Positions 1 to 9,512 of a DNA stretch of 64,000 nucleotides are shown piece by piece (position 1 is the first letter of the stretch; the number at the start of each line of letters is the position of its first letter). Below the pieces are notes generated by a model. It did no database searches, had not been told where the DNA came from, and saw nothing but the letters and a program-made list of their open reading frames with translations. The stretch spans positions 11,532,001 through 11,596,000 of the forward strand of contig NC_091968.1 in assembly GCF_036711975.1 (NCBI RefSeq). Direction: 5' to 3'. Origin of the DNA: Onthophagus taurus. Lineage: Eukaryota; Arthropoda; Insecta; Coleoptera; Scarabaeidae. The translations under genes and the position numbers were made by a program.

Positions 1-689
1 GTATTACAAATTTCTTGCACCCCTTATATGCTCAAATTAATATCCCAATAAAAATTTCTATCGCAGGATTATTACAGAAGAATCACCCTTTCGATCAAAA
101 TCGAATGAGTGATTCGCGAGAAAGCCAGCTTTGAAATTTAGGCTAAATTTTAGTGGCCTTTTTTTGCCGGTCAATGTATAAGGTTGTCCAACTCCCTATG
201 GATGTATCCCCCCGCAGAGACCTTGCTGTGACGTCATTGGAGGAATTGACATTTCTATATTTTTATTTATATACGTAAACCAACATAAACTCTCTATTTC
301 TTGAGTTTAATAACACTTGTTTAGTGTTTAACTTGATAGATATTATTATTATATTTATATCTAAAGTTAGGATAAAAATGTTATAATTGTAGTAATAATT
401 GTTTGTTTAGAAAATAGATGGCGGCACTATACATTATTTTTATCGAATTTTCTTTAAGGAAATACTTTAAGACAGTAGTGTTGAGAGAGTTAAAACGCCT
501 TCGTTAAATATTAAGTTAAATTGACTATTAATGATGGTACAAATTATTTATGGCCTAACAATAATATTACACTATATTATATTTTTCCTCCAATGACGTC
601 ACATTTCCCTCCTCACCCCGCCAACGTCAATTTGTTCGTGTTGTATAACCTTATAAATAACCAATACTCAACAGACCTTGGTGAATTAC
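1..689. other. Non-coding flank downstream of the Ly6 gene
   Basis: AT-rich sequence without a convincing reading frame. It probably includes the 3' untranslated region of the minus-strand Ly6 gene that ends at 690. The one structure seen is a perfect 19-bp inverted repeat (227-245 and 585-603) whose core is the CRE-type palindrome TGACGTCA followed by a CCAAT box in reverse. The arms are 339 bp apart, so the stretch may be an old MITE or a pair of regulatory sites; neither can be shown. Confidence 0.4.
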
Positions 690-1298
690 CTACAATAATA
701 AATTCCAACTTATTAAGCCTATTAATATCATTAAATTGGGCACTAAATTAAAGCTTCCATTACACCGATGATCTAAAAAGCAAAAACAATACTGTACAGA
801 TTCAAAATAGTTTCGATGAACGTCCAATTCTTTAATTGAATTGTTTACGTAATGTCCCAAACGGACATCTTTAGCAGCCGGACGACATCCTTCGTAATGA
901 TCAGCCGGAATATCGGTTCGATAACCTCTAATTGTACTCAAACAAGCCCTCGTTATAATTTCATCAGCTAAAATTATTTTATTACTTTTATGTACATATT
1001 AGAAAGCTTATACTCATACTATCTTTCCGTTCTTCAATTTTAACACAAACATCGTCATCTTCGGGGCAAATTTTAGTCCAATGCCACCACCAATTAAATT
1101 CTCTCCCACAACCGGATTCTGTACTAACACATTGGTAACACCAAACGCGGACTCCGCCAGAAACTGAATTAATTTAAAGAGACACACCCAAAACATGAAT
1201 TTGAGGTTATGTTTAAAAAAAAATCTTTTTCAGAACTTACCGTTAATTAAAACCGATATGATTAAAATCGAGATTATTATTTGAAGATAATTTATCAT
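690..1298 (-). CDS. Ly6/uPAR-domain GPI-anchored-type protein, three coding exons
   Basis: Exons on the minus strand are 1298-1241, 1163-1020 and 967-690, with introns of 77 and 52 bp bounded by GTAAGT...CAG and GTATGA...TAG. Reading frame is continuous across both junctions (phase 1 each) and gives 159 residues. Exon 1 is almost exactly a signal peptide (a run of Ile/Leu/Val after M-I-N-Y). The mature part opens with V-W-C-Y-Q-C and carries ten cysteines, ending C-F-C-F-L-D-H-R-C-N, the Cys-Asn close typical of Ly6 domains. After it comes a short hydrophobic tail (LMILIGLISWNLLL), as in GPI-anchored members. Insect Ly6 proteins act at the cell surface in septate junctions, sleep or ion-channel control; which branch this is cannot be told. 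The conserved stretch IRGYRTDIPADHYEGCRPAA suggests strong constraint. Start and splice sites are by reading, not by transcripts. Confidence 0.86.
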
Positions 1299-1812
1299 TT
1301 TTTGGGTTTTAAAAACGTTATCTAATTGTAAATAAATAAACTGAAACGAATGAGTAAGAAATGAGTCAATGTTTCTTTATTTTTATTAAGTTGGTAAAAC
1401 AGGAAAATATTAGTAAGGTTAATTGATAATGTTGAAAGCAATAACGATAAATAATATATTAAATTATAAATTAAAATATCAATTATTTCATAAATTTTAT
1501 TTAAATAAAATTTTTTCGGTAATTGGGTAAAATAGAAAACTATAGAGATATGGGGTTTTTCGTTTTTAAAATTTATGTTGGTACTTGTCTTTGACATGTG
1601 TCAAAAGTGACAGTGAAATACCGCAAAACACGTAGATTTTTGCATATTTCTCTATAAATTGGAGGTGAAAATAATGATTATAACTTAAGTAGTGATTCAA
1701 AAAAGCCATCCTAAACGGTAAATAAATTCTTTCGTTTCAATGCGTTTAATGGGGATTAAAAAAATCAATTTTTATTTGCGTTTCGATTTTAGTGATTCAC
1801 ACAGAACCAACT
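1299..1812. promoter_or_regulatory. Shared spacer between two divergent genes (putative bidirectional promoter)
   Basis: The start codons of the Ly6 gene (1298, minus) and the TGN38/46-like gene (1813, plus) face away from each other 514 bp apart. The stretch is AT-rich and has no supported coding frame; a minus-strand open frame inside it is low-complexity. No clear TATA box is visible. A CGATTTTAG just before 1792 could be a 5' UTR splice acceptor for the plus gene. Confidence 0.4.
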
Positions 1813-3381
1813 ATGCATAAGTTAACAATAATCTCTGCTTTTTTACTTAATCTTGTTGCTTACGCAGCAACGGCGCCGGCAAGCACCAACAGTACTTTAT
1901 TAGATATCCTAAACAATAGTGACCAGTACGCTGAGTATAAGTGCCCTTTTTTACGATCAACATTTCTTGATGGCGCACAGTATCCATTTTTAAAGGAATG
2001 CCCTGCGAATATGAAACCAAAAAGTAATAATGAAATAATGTGCACAATTTTTTATAATAATTTCTTGAAATTGTGCGTTAATTCTTCGATTGCTATAAAA
2101 TCTTTAATAAACGAAAGTACTATCCAAGCCAGTTATGATATTAATATTGCTTGTAATAATTTGAAAGCAGTTGAACCATTTCGTAGTTCTTATAAAGATG
2201 TTTTTGATCGTATAAATACATATATGGCGATTAATTGTCATGGAATTTGTATGGATTTTTTAAGTGGTGAAGTTTCAAAAATTTGTGCTCTTTCCGGATT
2301 GATGAGTAACGTTATCAAACAAAATATGATGAATGTAGATAAGGTTGAACAAAATGCTGCAAAAATTAAAAGTAAAAATGAAACTGCTAAATTAACACCC
2401 GAGGTAAAAGATAATAATAAAGATGCAGTGCAAGGTAAAAGTGAAAATGTTGGTAAAGATGCGGGTGATGTAAAAAGTGATGTCACTCAGTCTGTAAACA
2501 ATCAGAAAACCCAAAATGAACAAAAACCAACTGGAAATCAATCCCAAAAAAAGCCACAACTCAATGATGCCCCAAAACCAAATAAGGTTCAAACTAATCC
2601 TGAAGAAACTGTTGTGGCTTCAAATGTTGCTCCGAATGCTGATTTAGCTGCATCGAAAGAAGATCAAAAGAAACCTAAACAAGAATCGAACGTTGAAATA
2701 TCTCCTGATCCGGTTAAAGAATTAAAAAAGCCTAAAGACAACGTTGTTATAAAACCAAAACAAGATCAAGAAAAGAATGATGCAGTTGATATACCGAATG
2801 AAAATGTTGCTAAAAAGGATCAGCAAAAAGCCAACCTTCAGCAAGAAAATGACGACCTTGAAACTAATTTTGAAGAAAAACCTGAAGACCAAGATAGAAT
2901 TGAGATGATGAACGACGACGATCAACTCGATGATGACGATATTCAACCTGCAAATTCAGAGGATTTAAAAAAACCAGAAAAAAAATCTTCCAAACCAAAA
3001 CCGAAAGAGGTCAATGAAGATGTTAATATGCCGGTTAATTCAGATCAAATCGAAGAAGAGGATTCATTCTTTTTTGTTTATTTCATGATGGTTTGTGCAG
3101 TTTTTATTTTAGGATATATTGGTTACCATAATAAACAAAAAGTAAGTACCGCTTTAATATTAAATTAAATTATTCGATTAGAAAAAATAGTTTATAAGAA
3201 TCGAATTTATTTATTTCTTTTTTAATAGGTGTTAGCCTTGGTTATTGAAGGCCGTAGAGGAAGAAGAAATTCTCGAAGAAGCGGTAGACCAAATTCCGCT
3301 AATTACCATAAGTTAGATAGTAATTTAGAGGAAGCCGTTACGTCGTCAGTGCACAAAAACACCACCAATATTATCTATTAA
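1813..3381 (+). CDS. Trans-Golgi network integral membrane protein (TGN38/TGN46 homologue), two exons
   Basis: Exon 1 is 1813-3141 and exon 2 is 3229-3381, joined in phase 0 by GTAAGT...AATAG; the product is 493 residues. Order of parts: signal peptide (M-H-K-L-T-I-I-S-A-F-L-L-N-L), a luminal Cys-containing domain to about residue 180, a long Lys/Gln/Asn/Asp/Glu-rich low-complexity stalk, one membrane span near the end of exon 1 (VYFMMVCAVFILGYIGYH), and a short basic cytosolic tail. The tail is the diagnostic part. YHNKQK followed by LALVIEGRRGRR matches the vertebrate pattern YHNKRK / F(V/A)LEGKR, and ANYHKLD holds a YxxPhi endocytosis and TGN-retrieval motif like SDYQRL. Such proteins cycle between the trans-Golgi and plasma membrane. 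I chose ATG 1813 because the signal peptide starts there. The intron splits the tail from the span. Confidence 0.9.
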
Positions 3382-3867
3382 AACGTTTAGACGTCGTGGA
3401 ACGTAATACGAAAAATATTTAAATGTAAAATTAATTTAATATTTTCTTATTTGGTTTTGATTGGTTGTTTTTTTTATTGTGATCTGTTTCGCCTGTAAAT
3501 ACACTTATTTGTAATGTATAAAGGTTTAATATTAATAAATATTCTTAATAAACGTATTGGTTTTATTAAAATTTTATTATTAAATTATTATTGAGCATTA
3601 GTGTTACTTTTGGATAAGCGATGTCGCTAGGGTTTTTGTTTACTCCATATACAGCCTGTTTCAGAGTAAGCGCCTTTTTTTTTTGCGACACTGTAGCCAC
3701 AGAATAACCAAAACTGATAGCTTTGTCGGAACGTTTGATGTTTTAGATTGGCGAGTTTGGGACCTCGATGCTTTGGCGCCATGTATGGCTCCACTGATTC
3801 AGCCATTTTATTGGAGTTTATAATACAGGTTTATACGCTCTAATTTGTATCGTAAAAGAATTATTTA
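3382..3867. other. 3' UTR of the TGN-like gene and spacer to the provirus
   Basis: An AATAAA polyadenylation signal sits at 3534-3539, about 155 bp after the stop codon. From about 3600 to 3867 there is no gene. A 19-mer at about 3802-3820 (GCCATTTTATTGGAGTTTA) recurs inverted at about 18733-18751, so this part belongs to a dispersed repeat. Confidence 0.5.
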
Positions 3868-3871
3868 TACA

Positions 3872-4133
3872 AGTTACATTCGCCAATCCTGTAGGGTTGC
3901 AATAAAATAAGAAGTAGGAGTTATAGATAAGCAGCTTCTATATAATAAGATGCACCACTACAATTAAGGAAGTCTACTTTTAATCGCTGTACCGTGCGCG
4001 TCGGGTCATATGTTAATTTTCCAATAAAATAAAACAAATAAGTTTCAAGTTCAAAAGTTGTTTTGATTTAATTTGAATTTAAATAAAATAAACTCTTTTT
4101 AAAAACCTTAACCGCTCGACACGATTTGAAACT
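3872..4133 (+). repeat. 5' LTR of the errantivirus-like element
   Basis: 262 bp, direct copy of 11017-11278 with one substitution (T here, C in the 3' copy, within the GATTTAATTT segment). The TATATAA at about 3934-3942 is a candidate promoter element. The AATAAA boxes in the second half could serve as polyadenylation signals. Confidence 0.93.
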
Positions 4134-4149
4134 GGCGCAGTCAGTAGGA
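4134..4149 (+). other. Primer-binding site
   Basis: GGCGCAGTCAGTAGGA directly follows the 5' LTR. The TGGCGCAGTC(G/A)GTAGG form is the tRNA-Ser-type primer site known from 17.6/297-like elements; the initial T is shared with the LTR end. Confidence 0.7.
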
Positions 4150-4558
4150 TAACTTGTACGAATACTGGAATTTAGTGAAAGTGTTCGGTGAATTTTAATT
4201 CTTCAACAAGCGAATACAACAATTGGAACTTAACGGTGACTTAAAAAGGCGTTCACTGTACTTAGCGAAGAAAGAAAAAGGGACCCACGGTGGAAGGTAA
4301 AATTCCTGAAATCAACGAACAAAAGGGTCGGATCAATATTTCCTATACCCACGACACCCACAGCGTGAGGATAATATTTCCCATACGCAACACACCCCCC
4401 GGTCCAGAGGATAGAATTTCCCAGCGATCACAACAAAGAAAAACCGAAGAAACGAACAAAGAAGAACGAAGACAAAAACCGAAAACAATTTAGAAATTAA
4501 GAAAACAGCTTCCACGTCCGCAACTGACGACAACAACAACAACAACAACATCAACTTT

Positions 4559-4596
4559 ATGTGCACCACAAGGACCATAGCCTCACTCATAGTCCT
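4559..4596 (+). CDS. env: Probable first exon of env (start codon and signal-peptide start)
   Basis: A short open frame starts at ATG 4559 in the leader, before gag, and runs into a strong donor, CCT|GTAAGT, at 4597. Its few residues turn hydrophobic at the end. The last two bases of the exon complete a codon with base 9481 if spliced to the acceptor at 9479-9480, and that lands exactly in the env frame (codons from 9482). Errantiviruses are known to express env from a spliced mRNA that borrows an upstream start, so this is the likely arrangement. It is an inference from splice consensus and phase; no transcript was seen. Confidence 0.6.
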
Positions 4597-4682
4597 GTAA
4601 GTGATTTCTTTTATATTTTTGTAAAACTGATATTTTCAAAATTGACGAATTATTGGCAAATTTCAAAAATTTGAAATTAAAA

Positions 4683-5942
4683 ATGGCAAATGCAAATCCA
4701 GTTCAACCTGTTGCGAACATAAATAGAATAGATCAGATAACAACTGTTGAGGTTAATATTATTCCAAAATTTTCTGGTAATCCTATATCTTTACCGCTTT
4801 TTATTGAAGCATCAGAAAGTTTAATAAACAGACGAGCCAATAGGGTTAATGAAGATGATCCAATTAATTTTTATATATTGCAAATTATAAAATCACGTTT
4901 TGAAGGAGACGCGCAAGATTTAATTGCATCACGGGAATTAAATACCTGGGTTGACATAAAATCATGCCTTGAATTAGCTTATAGTGACCAACGATCAGAA
5001 GATTGTTTGTTAACTGACTTAATGAATATTTTGCCTACTACAAACGAAAATCCTTATTCTTTAGGTAATAGAATTAGAAATGTTTTAAATCTCTTGCTGA
5101 CAAAAGTTAAGTTAACTGTACACCAACTTGCTGATAGACAATTAAAAATCAGTATGTATAAAAAAACTGCATTACAGACGTACATGCGTTCATTGATGCA
5201 ATATTCAGATTATGGAGAATATATTTATTTAAAAAATCCCGCAGATTTAGAAACTGCTATGCAAAATATTTTGGAAAAACAAAATTGGCAATATTATTGT
5301 AAACAATCATCAAAAATAAATCAATTTAATTCACCAAAGCAAAATTTATTAATTCCGGGAAAAGATTTAAATTTATCTCAAAATTCACAAAACAAAACAA
5401 ATCCTTTAAATTTATCATCAAATTTAAATAGGATAAGAGCAATTGATAAATATCCACAACAATTCAATAGAAATCCATTAGGTCGAACTCCACAATTTAG
5501 TATACAACCAAGACCCACAACTTTTGCACAACCAAATTTCAATCAAAATCAATTTAATTTTCCAAGACCTCAATTTAATCAACCAAATTATATGCAAAAA
5601 TATCCATATCAAAAGCCAAATTCTAAACAAAATATGAAACCATTTGTACAACAAAAGCCACACATGCCAACTCCGATGGATGTAGATACCACCATGAGTA
5701 ATTATAGATTAAATAAATCTAAAATAAACAACATTGAAGGCGAAAATCTATTTTATGATGAAGAAAATGGAATGTACTACCAATACGTCGATCCTTACTT
5801 GCAAACACCATCAAATGAAAATTTTAATTCAACACAAGAAGAGATTACAGATGAAGAAACTCATAATTCTTGTCCTGAAATTTCTGAAGTAGACTCTGAA
5901 ACAAATTTTCCTGTAACAGCCTCACCACATCAGAATCCGTAG
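4683..5942 (+). CDS. gag: Errantivirus Gag
   Basis: 419 residues from ATG 4683, chosen because in-frame codons upstream (from 4653) lack an ATG. The N-terminal half is an alpha-helical capsid-like region (PKFSGNPISLPLFIEASESL near the start recalls Ty3/gypsy capsid). The C-terminal half is rich in Gln, Asn, Pro and Phe and ends acidic. No CCHC zinc knuckle is visible, as in several gypsy-group Gags. The 3' end overlaps the pol frame (open from 5900), where the slip site lies. Confidence 0.88.
   Translation: MANANPVQPVANINRIDQITTVEVNIIPKFSGNPISLPLFIEASESLINRRANRVNEDDPINFYILQIIKSRFEGDAQDLIASRELNTWVDIKSCLELAYSDQRSEDCLLTDLMNILPTTNENPYSLGNRIRNVLNLLLTKVKLTVHQLADRQLKISMYKKTALQTYMRSLMQYSDYGEYIYLKNPADLETAMQNILEKQNWQYYCKQSSKINQFNSPKQNLLIPGKDLNLSQNSQNKTNPLNLSSNLNRIRAIDKYPQQFNRNPLGRTPQFSIQPRPTTFAQPNFNQNQFNFPRPQFNQPNYMQKYPYQKPNSKQNMKPFVQQKPHMPTPMDVDTTMSNYRLNKSKINNIEGENLFYDEENGMYYQYVDPYLQTPSNENFNSTQEEITDEETHNSCPEISEVDSETNFPVTASPHQNP
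5903..5909 (+). other. Candidate -1 ribosomal frameshift site
   Basis: A AAT TTT is an X XXY YYZ heptamer in the gag frame. It lies 33 bases before the gag stop and just after the point where the pol frame opens (TGA at 5897-5899). pol is in the -1 frame relative to gag, as this signal would produce. A downstream stimulatory structure was not worked out. Confidence 0.6.
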
Positions 5943-8356
5943 TTGAAGTAAATTTTCAGAATTCTTCAACATTACCTTATATCATATTACCAGAGTTAGA
6001 TAATGTCAAAATTTTAATCGATACTGGTGCAACACATTCGGCTATATCTTCAAAATTAGCAAAAAGTTACTTTCAAGAGTATTATTATTATGAACCATAT
6101 GTAGTAAAAACTATGCATGGATTAACAAAACACTATTATAAATTGAATTTACCCAGTTTTAAAACTTTCAATGACTACGAAAACAATTATTGTTTCAATA
6201 TAATAGATTTTTCTGAAAAATTCGATGGAATCCTAGGTAGCGATCATTTAGAAATGATGGGAGCTAAATTAGATTATCAATCAAAAACGTTACAAACTAA
6301 AAATGCGAGTATACCATTTTATTTTAATAAAACTGTAATTAATCTACCCCAACGAACACGACAAATTGTTAAAATACCTGCAACTAACAAGGAAGGACAA
6401 TTTTTAATAAATCATTGCGAAATAATGAAGAACGTAGAAATACCTAATGCATTAGTAAGTGTTAATAACTACGAATGTTTAGTAGAGATAACAAACTTTA
6501 ACGAATATCCTGTACAACTAAATTGTAATCCTGTGGAACTTGAAGAACTTGACGTAAAACAGTATGAAACAAACAAAACACTTACAAAACAACAAGTAAT
6601 TAAAATCCAAAGAGAAAACATTAGTAAAAAGTTACGTTTAGATCATCTAAACAACGAAGAAAAATCGATGATAAAGAACTTGTTACATCAATATCCAGAA
6701 ATTATACATGATGAAAGAATTCCTTTAACATTTCATTCGGAAGTAAAACACGAAATAAATTTATCAGATGAAGTACCTGTTTACCAGAAGCCATATCGAC
6801 AACCATATGTTCAACAAAAAGAAACAAAAAGGCAAATTGAAAATTTAAAATCACAAGGGATCATCAGAGATAGTTGTTCCCCATGGGCAAGTCCAATAGC
6901 GTTGGTACCAAAGAAATTAGACGCATCCGGAATTCCTAAATGGAGGATGGTAATCGATTATCGACGTCTCAATGATAAAACAATAAAAGATCGGTATCCC
7001 TTGCCTAATATTAACGAGATACTAGATAAATTGGGAAGAGCAAACTATTTTTCCTGTTTAGATTTAGCAAGTGGCTATCATCAAATTGAACTAAAAGAAT
7101 CAGATAAATATAAAACTGCGTTTATTACAAATCAAGGTCAATACGAGTTCGAGAGAATGCCATTTGGGTTAAGTAACGCACCCTCAACCTTCCAAAGGAC
7201 GATGAACAGTATGTTACGAGGACTTACCGAGGATATATGTCACGTATATCTTGACGATATTATTATATTCAGTACCTCATTGCAAGAACACAAAGTACGG
7301 TTGCAAAAGGTATTTGAAAGACTAAAGCAGAATGGAGTTAAGATATCTTTAGACAAGTGTGATTTTTTAAAAAAGGAGATCAAGTATTTGGGACACTTAA
7401 TATCCGAAAAAGGAATAAAACCTGATCCTTCGAAAATCGAAGCAATACAAAAATTTCCCTTACCAAGAACTAAACGTGAAATAAAATCATTCACTGGGTT
7501 ATTGGGATATTATCGAAAATTCATTAAAAACTATGCGAAATTATTAAAACCAATAACACAATATTTGGCCAAGGATAAAGAAATTGAATTCACATCCGAA
7601 TATAAAAATTGTTTCGAAATGTGTAAAAATTTATTGTGCAACGATCCCATTTTACAATATCCTGATTTTACAAGACCATTCATAATCACCACAGATGCAA
7701 GCAACGTCGCAATTGGAGCAGTGCTGAGTCAAGGAACAATTGGCAAAGACAAACCAATAGCTTACGCAAGTAGAACCCTATCTAAAACAGAATTAAAATA
7801 TTCTACAGTAGAGAAGGAACTATTGTCAGTCGTTTATGCTTGTAAGCAGTTCCGTCCGTATATCTATGGAACAGAATTCACTCTTGTGACCGACCATCGA
7901 CCCCTATTGTGGATACATAATTTAAAAGACAATAATCTCAAGCTACAACGTTGGAAGATTTATCTCCAGGAATTTAACTACAAAGTCGTATACAAAAAAG
8001 GTAAAATGAACGTTAATGCAGATGCACTAAGTAGAATCCAAATAAATCACATTGATAATGAAAGTATTTTGGCAAACAACGGATCAATAAACTTAGATGA
8101 TGATAATGAAAGTTTAAATAGCAATCAAAATTCCGAAATAATTAATACAATTCCAATTACTGAAGAACCAATAGACAATAAAAATAATCAACTTTTTATC
8201 TATCTACATGAGAAACCAACTGAAGTACAAGAAGAAGTGAAAGAAAACAAAAGAATTTTAAACATCTATATTAATAAAAGAGAAATTGAAACACATTTAT
8301 TACATGTATTAAAAGAATACTGTACAGAAAAAATTGTATCATTTATTTTGCAGTGA
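5942..8356 (+). CDS. pol: Pol part 1: protease, reverse transcriptase, RNase H
   Basis: The frame is open from 5900 and has no ATG needed if entered by frameshifting; the first ATG is at 6113. The aspartic protease active site D-T-G is at 6020-6028. RT motifs follow in order: WRMVIDYRRLND, SCLDLASGYHQIEL, FERMPFGLSNAPSTFQ, and the catalytic Y-L-D-D at 7247-7258. RNase H shows TTDASNVAIGAVLSQ, the E of VEKELLSVVYACKQFR and the D of VTDHRPLLW. The frame stops at 8354-8356, just after a short connector and before integrase, which is in another frame. In related elements protease to integrase is a single frame, so the stop probably marks a mutation in this copy. Confidence 0.9.
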   Translation, partial: VEVNFQNSSTLPYIILPELDNVKILIDTGATHSAISSKLAKSYFQEYYYYEPYVVKTMHGLTKHYYKLNLPSFKTFNDYENNYCFNIIDFSEKFDGILGSDHLEMMGAKLDYQSKTLQTKNASIPFYFNKTVINLPQRTRQIVKIPATNKEGQFLINHCEIMKNVEIPNALVSVNNYECLVEITNFNEYPVQLNCNPVELEELDVKQYETNKTLTKQQVIKIQRENISKKLRLDHLNNEEKSMIKNLLHQYPEIIHDERIPLTFHSEVKHEINLSDEVPVYQKPYRQPYVQQKETKRQIENLKSQGIIRDSCSPWASPIALVPKKLDASGIPKWRMVIDYRRLNDKTIKDRYPLPNINEILDKLGRANYFSCLDLASGYHQIELKESDKYKTAFITNQGQYEFERMPFGLSNAPSTFQRTMNSMLRGLTEDICHVYLDDIIIFSTSLQEHKVRLQKVFERLKQNGVKISLDKCDFLKKEIKYLGHLISEKGIKPDPSKIEAIQKFPLPRTKREIKSFTGLLGYYRKFIKNYAKLLKPITQYLAKDKEIEFTSEYKNCFEMCKNLLCNDPILQYPDFTRPFIITTDASNVAIGAVLSQGTIGKDKPIAYASRTLSKTELKYSTVEKELLSVVYACKQFRPYIYGTEFTLVTDHRPLLWIHNLKDNNLKLQRWKIYLQEFNYKVVYKKGKMNVNADALSRIQINHIDNESILANNGSINLDDDNESLNSNQNSEIINTIPITEEPIDNKNNQLFIYLHEKPTEVQEEVKENKRILNIYINKREIETHLLHVLKEYCTEKIVSFILQ

Positions 8357-9512
8357 TGAAATGTATAAAATTATTACTGAAATTTATTTAAATCATTTTG
8401 AAAATGGAAAATTCAAATTAATTAGATGTTTAACAAGAGTTCAAGTTATTAATGCAAACGATAAAATGAGACAATTGGCTTTAATAAGGAAATACCACGA
8501 AGGAATAACCAATCACAGAGGAATAGAACATACAATTAAGGAAATAAGAAAAAATTTTAGTTGGAAAAACTTAAATCAGATGGTAAATAAATACGTAAAT
8601 AATTGTCAACAATGCCAGCTAACTAAATATGATCGAAATCCACCTGAAATTAGACAAGTAATTACTGTTACACCTACAAAACCGATGCAAGTTTTGCATA
8701 TAGATTCATTTTCAACAGAAAGAACATTGTTTTTAACAGTAATCGATAAATTTTCTAAATTAGGACAAGCCTATGAACTCAACGATAAAAACGCCATAAC
8801 TATTGTTGATAAATTAACTGAACATTTTAGCAAATTCGGAATACCAAGCGAAATCGTATGTGATCAAGGAAGTGAATTTAACAATTATTTAGTTAGAGAT
8901 CAATTAAAATTATATAAAATAAATGTACATTTTACTACAATAGGTCATCATAATTCAAATTCACCTATTGAAAGATTTCATTCAACACTTATAGAACATT
9001 TGAGACTTATAAGATTAATGGATAAAAATCTTTTTCTACGCATTGCAATGAATAGAGCAATTTTAGCATACAATTCAACAATCCACTCATCAACCGGATT
9101 CACACCCTTCAACTTACATTTTGGACATTTGGACAATTTAGATCCAATTAACATAGATTATGAGCATAGAGCCTCACAAGATTATGTCAATAAACAAAAG
9201 GAGATTACCCAATTAGTTTACGAAAAGATAAATGAAAAAGAAAAAGCGAGAAAAACTAATGTAAATGAGAAAGTAAACAAGAATATACCTGAATCTCAAT
9301 TTACAGTAGGACAGCAAGTATACTGGTACAAGGAAAATAGAGAGAAATTAAAAGAAAAATATATCGGACCATATGAAATTATAGAAATTCTAGCAAACAA
9401 TAAAGTAAAATTAAAATCTAAAAATATCAAAGGAACTAGAGTGGCACACATGAAAGAATTAAAACATCGTCTTTTTACAGGTGCTATGCCAGCACAGGAC
9501 GACCCGAACTAA
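8334..9512 (+). CDS. pol: Pol part 2: integrase, separated by a frame break
   Basis: About 390 residues in the +1 frame relative to the RT part. The HHCC zinc domain is visible (H in KYHEG, H in TNHRG, then NNCQQCQ). The catalytic D,D,E triad lies in VLHIDSF, VCDQGSEF and SPIERFHSTL. A C-terminal chromatin/DNA-binding type domain (VGQQVYWYKENRE ... GPYEIIEIL) ends the frame. There is no natural start here; TTG 8334 only marks the open frame. The break from the preceding frame lies between about 8325 and 8356, near an A6 run. The end overlaps the env exon from 9481. Confidence 0.88.
   Translation: MYHLFCSDEMYKIITEIYLNHFENGKFKLIRCLTRVQVINANDKMRQLALIRKYHEGITNHRGIEHTIKEIRKNFSWKNLNQMVNKYVNNCQQCQLTKYDRNPPEIRQVITVTPTKPMQVLHIDSFSTERTLFLTVIDKFSKLGQAYELNDKNAITIVDKLTEHFSKFGIPSEIVCDQGSEFNNYLVRDQLKLYKINVHFTTIGHHNSNSPIERFHSTLIEHLRLIRLMDKNLFLRIAMNRAILAYNSTIHSSTGFTPFNLHFGHLDNLDPINIDYEHRASQDYVNKQKEITQLVYEKINEKEKARKTNVNEKVNKNIPESQFTVGQQVYWYKENREKLKEKYIGPYEIIEILANNKVKLKSKNIKGTRVAHMKELKHRLFTGAMPAQDDPN

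Noticed and set aside
521..751. Plus-strand frame over the Ly6 3' end
   Set aside because: Overlaps the well-supported minus-strand Ly6 exon and its probable UTR, with no family resemblance.
1014..1196. Minus-strand frame from an internal ATG near the Ly6 second exon
   Set aside because: It reads the exon in the wrong frame; the frame joined to the signal-peptide exon gives the Ly6 cysteines.
2238..2946. Minus-strand frames inside the TGN-like gene
   Set aside because: Antisense of the Lys/Gln/Asp-rich stalk, giving hydrophobic low-complexity peptides.
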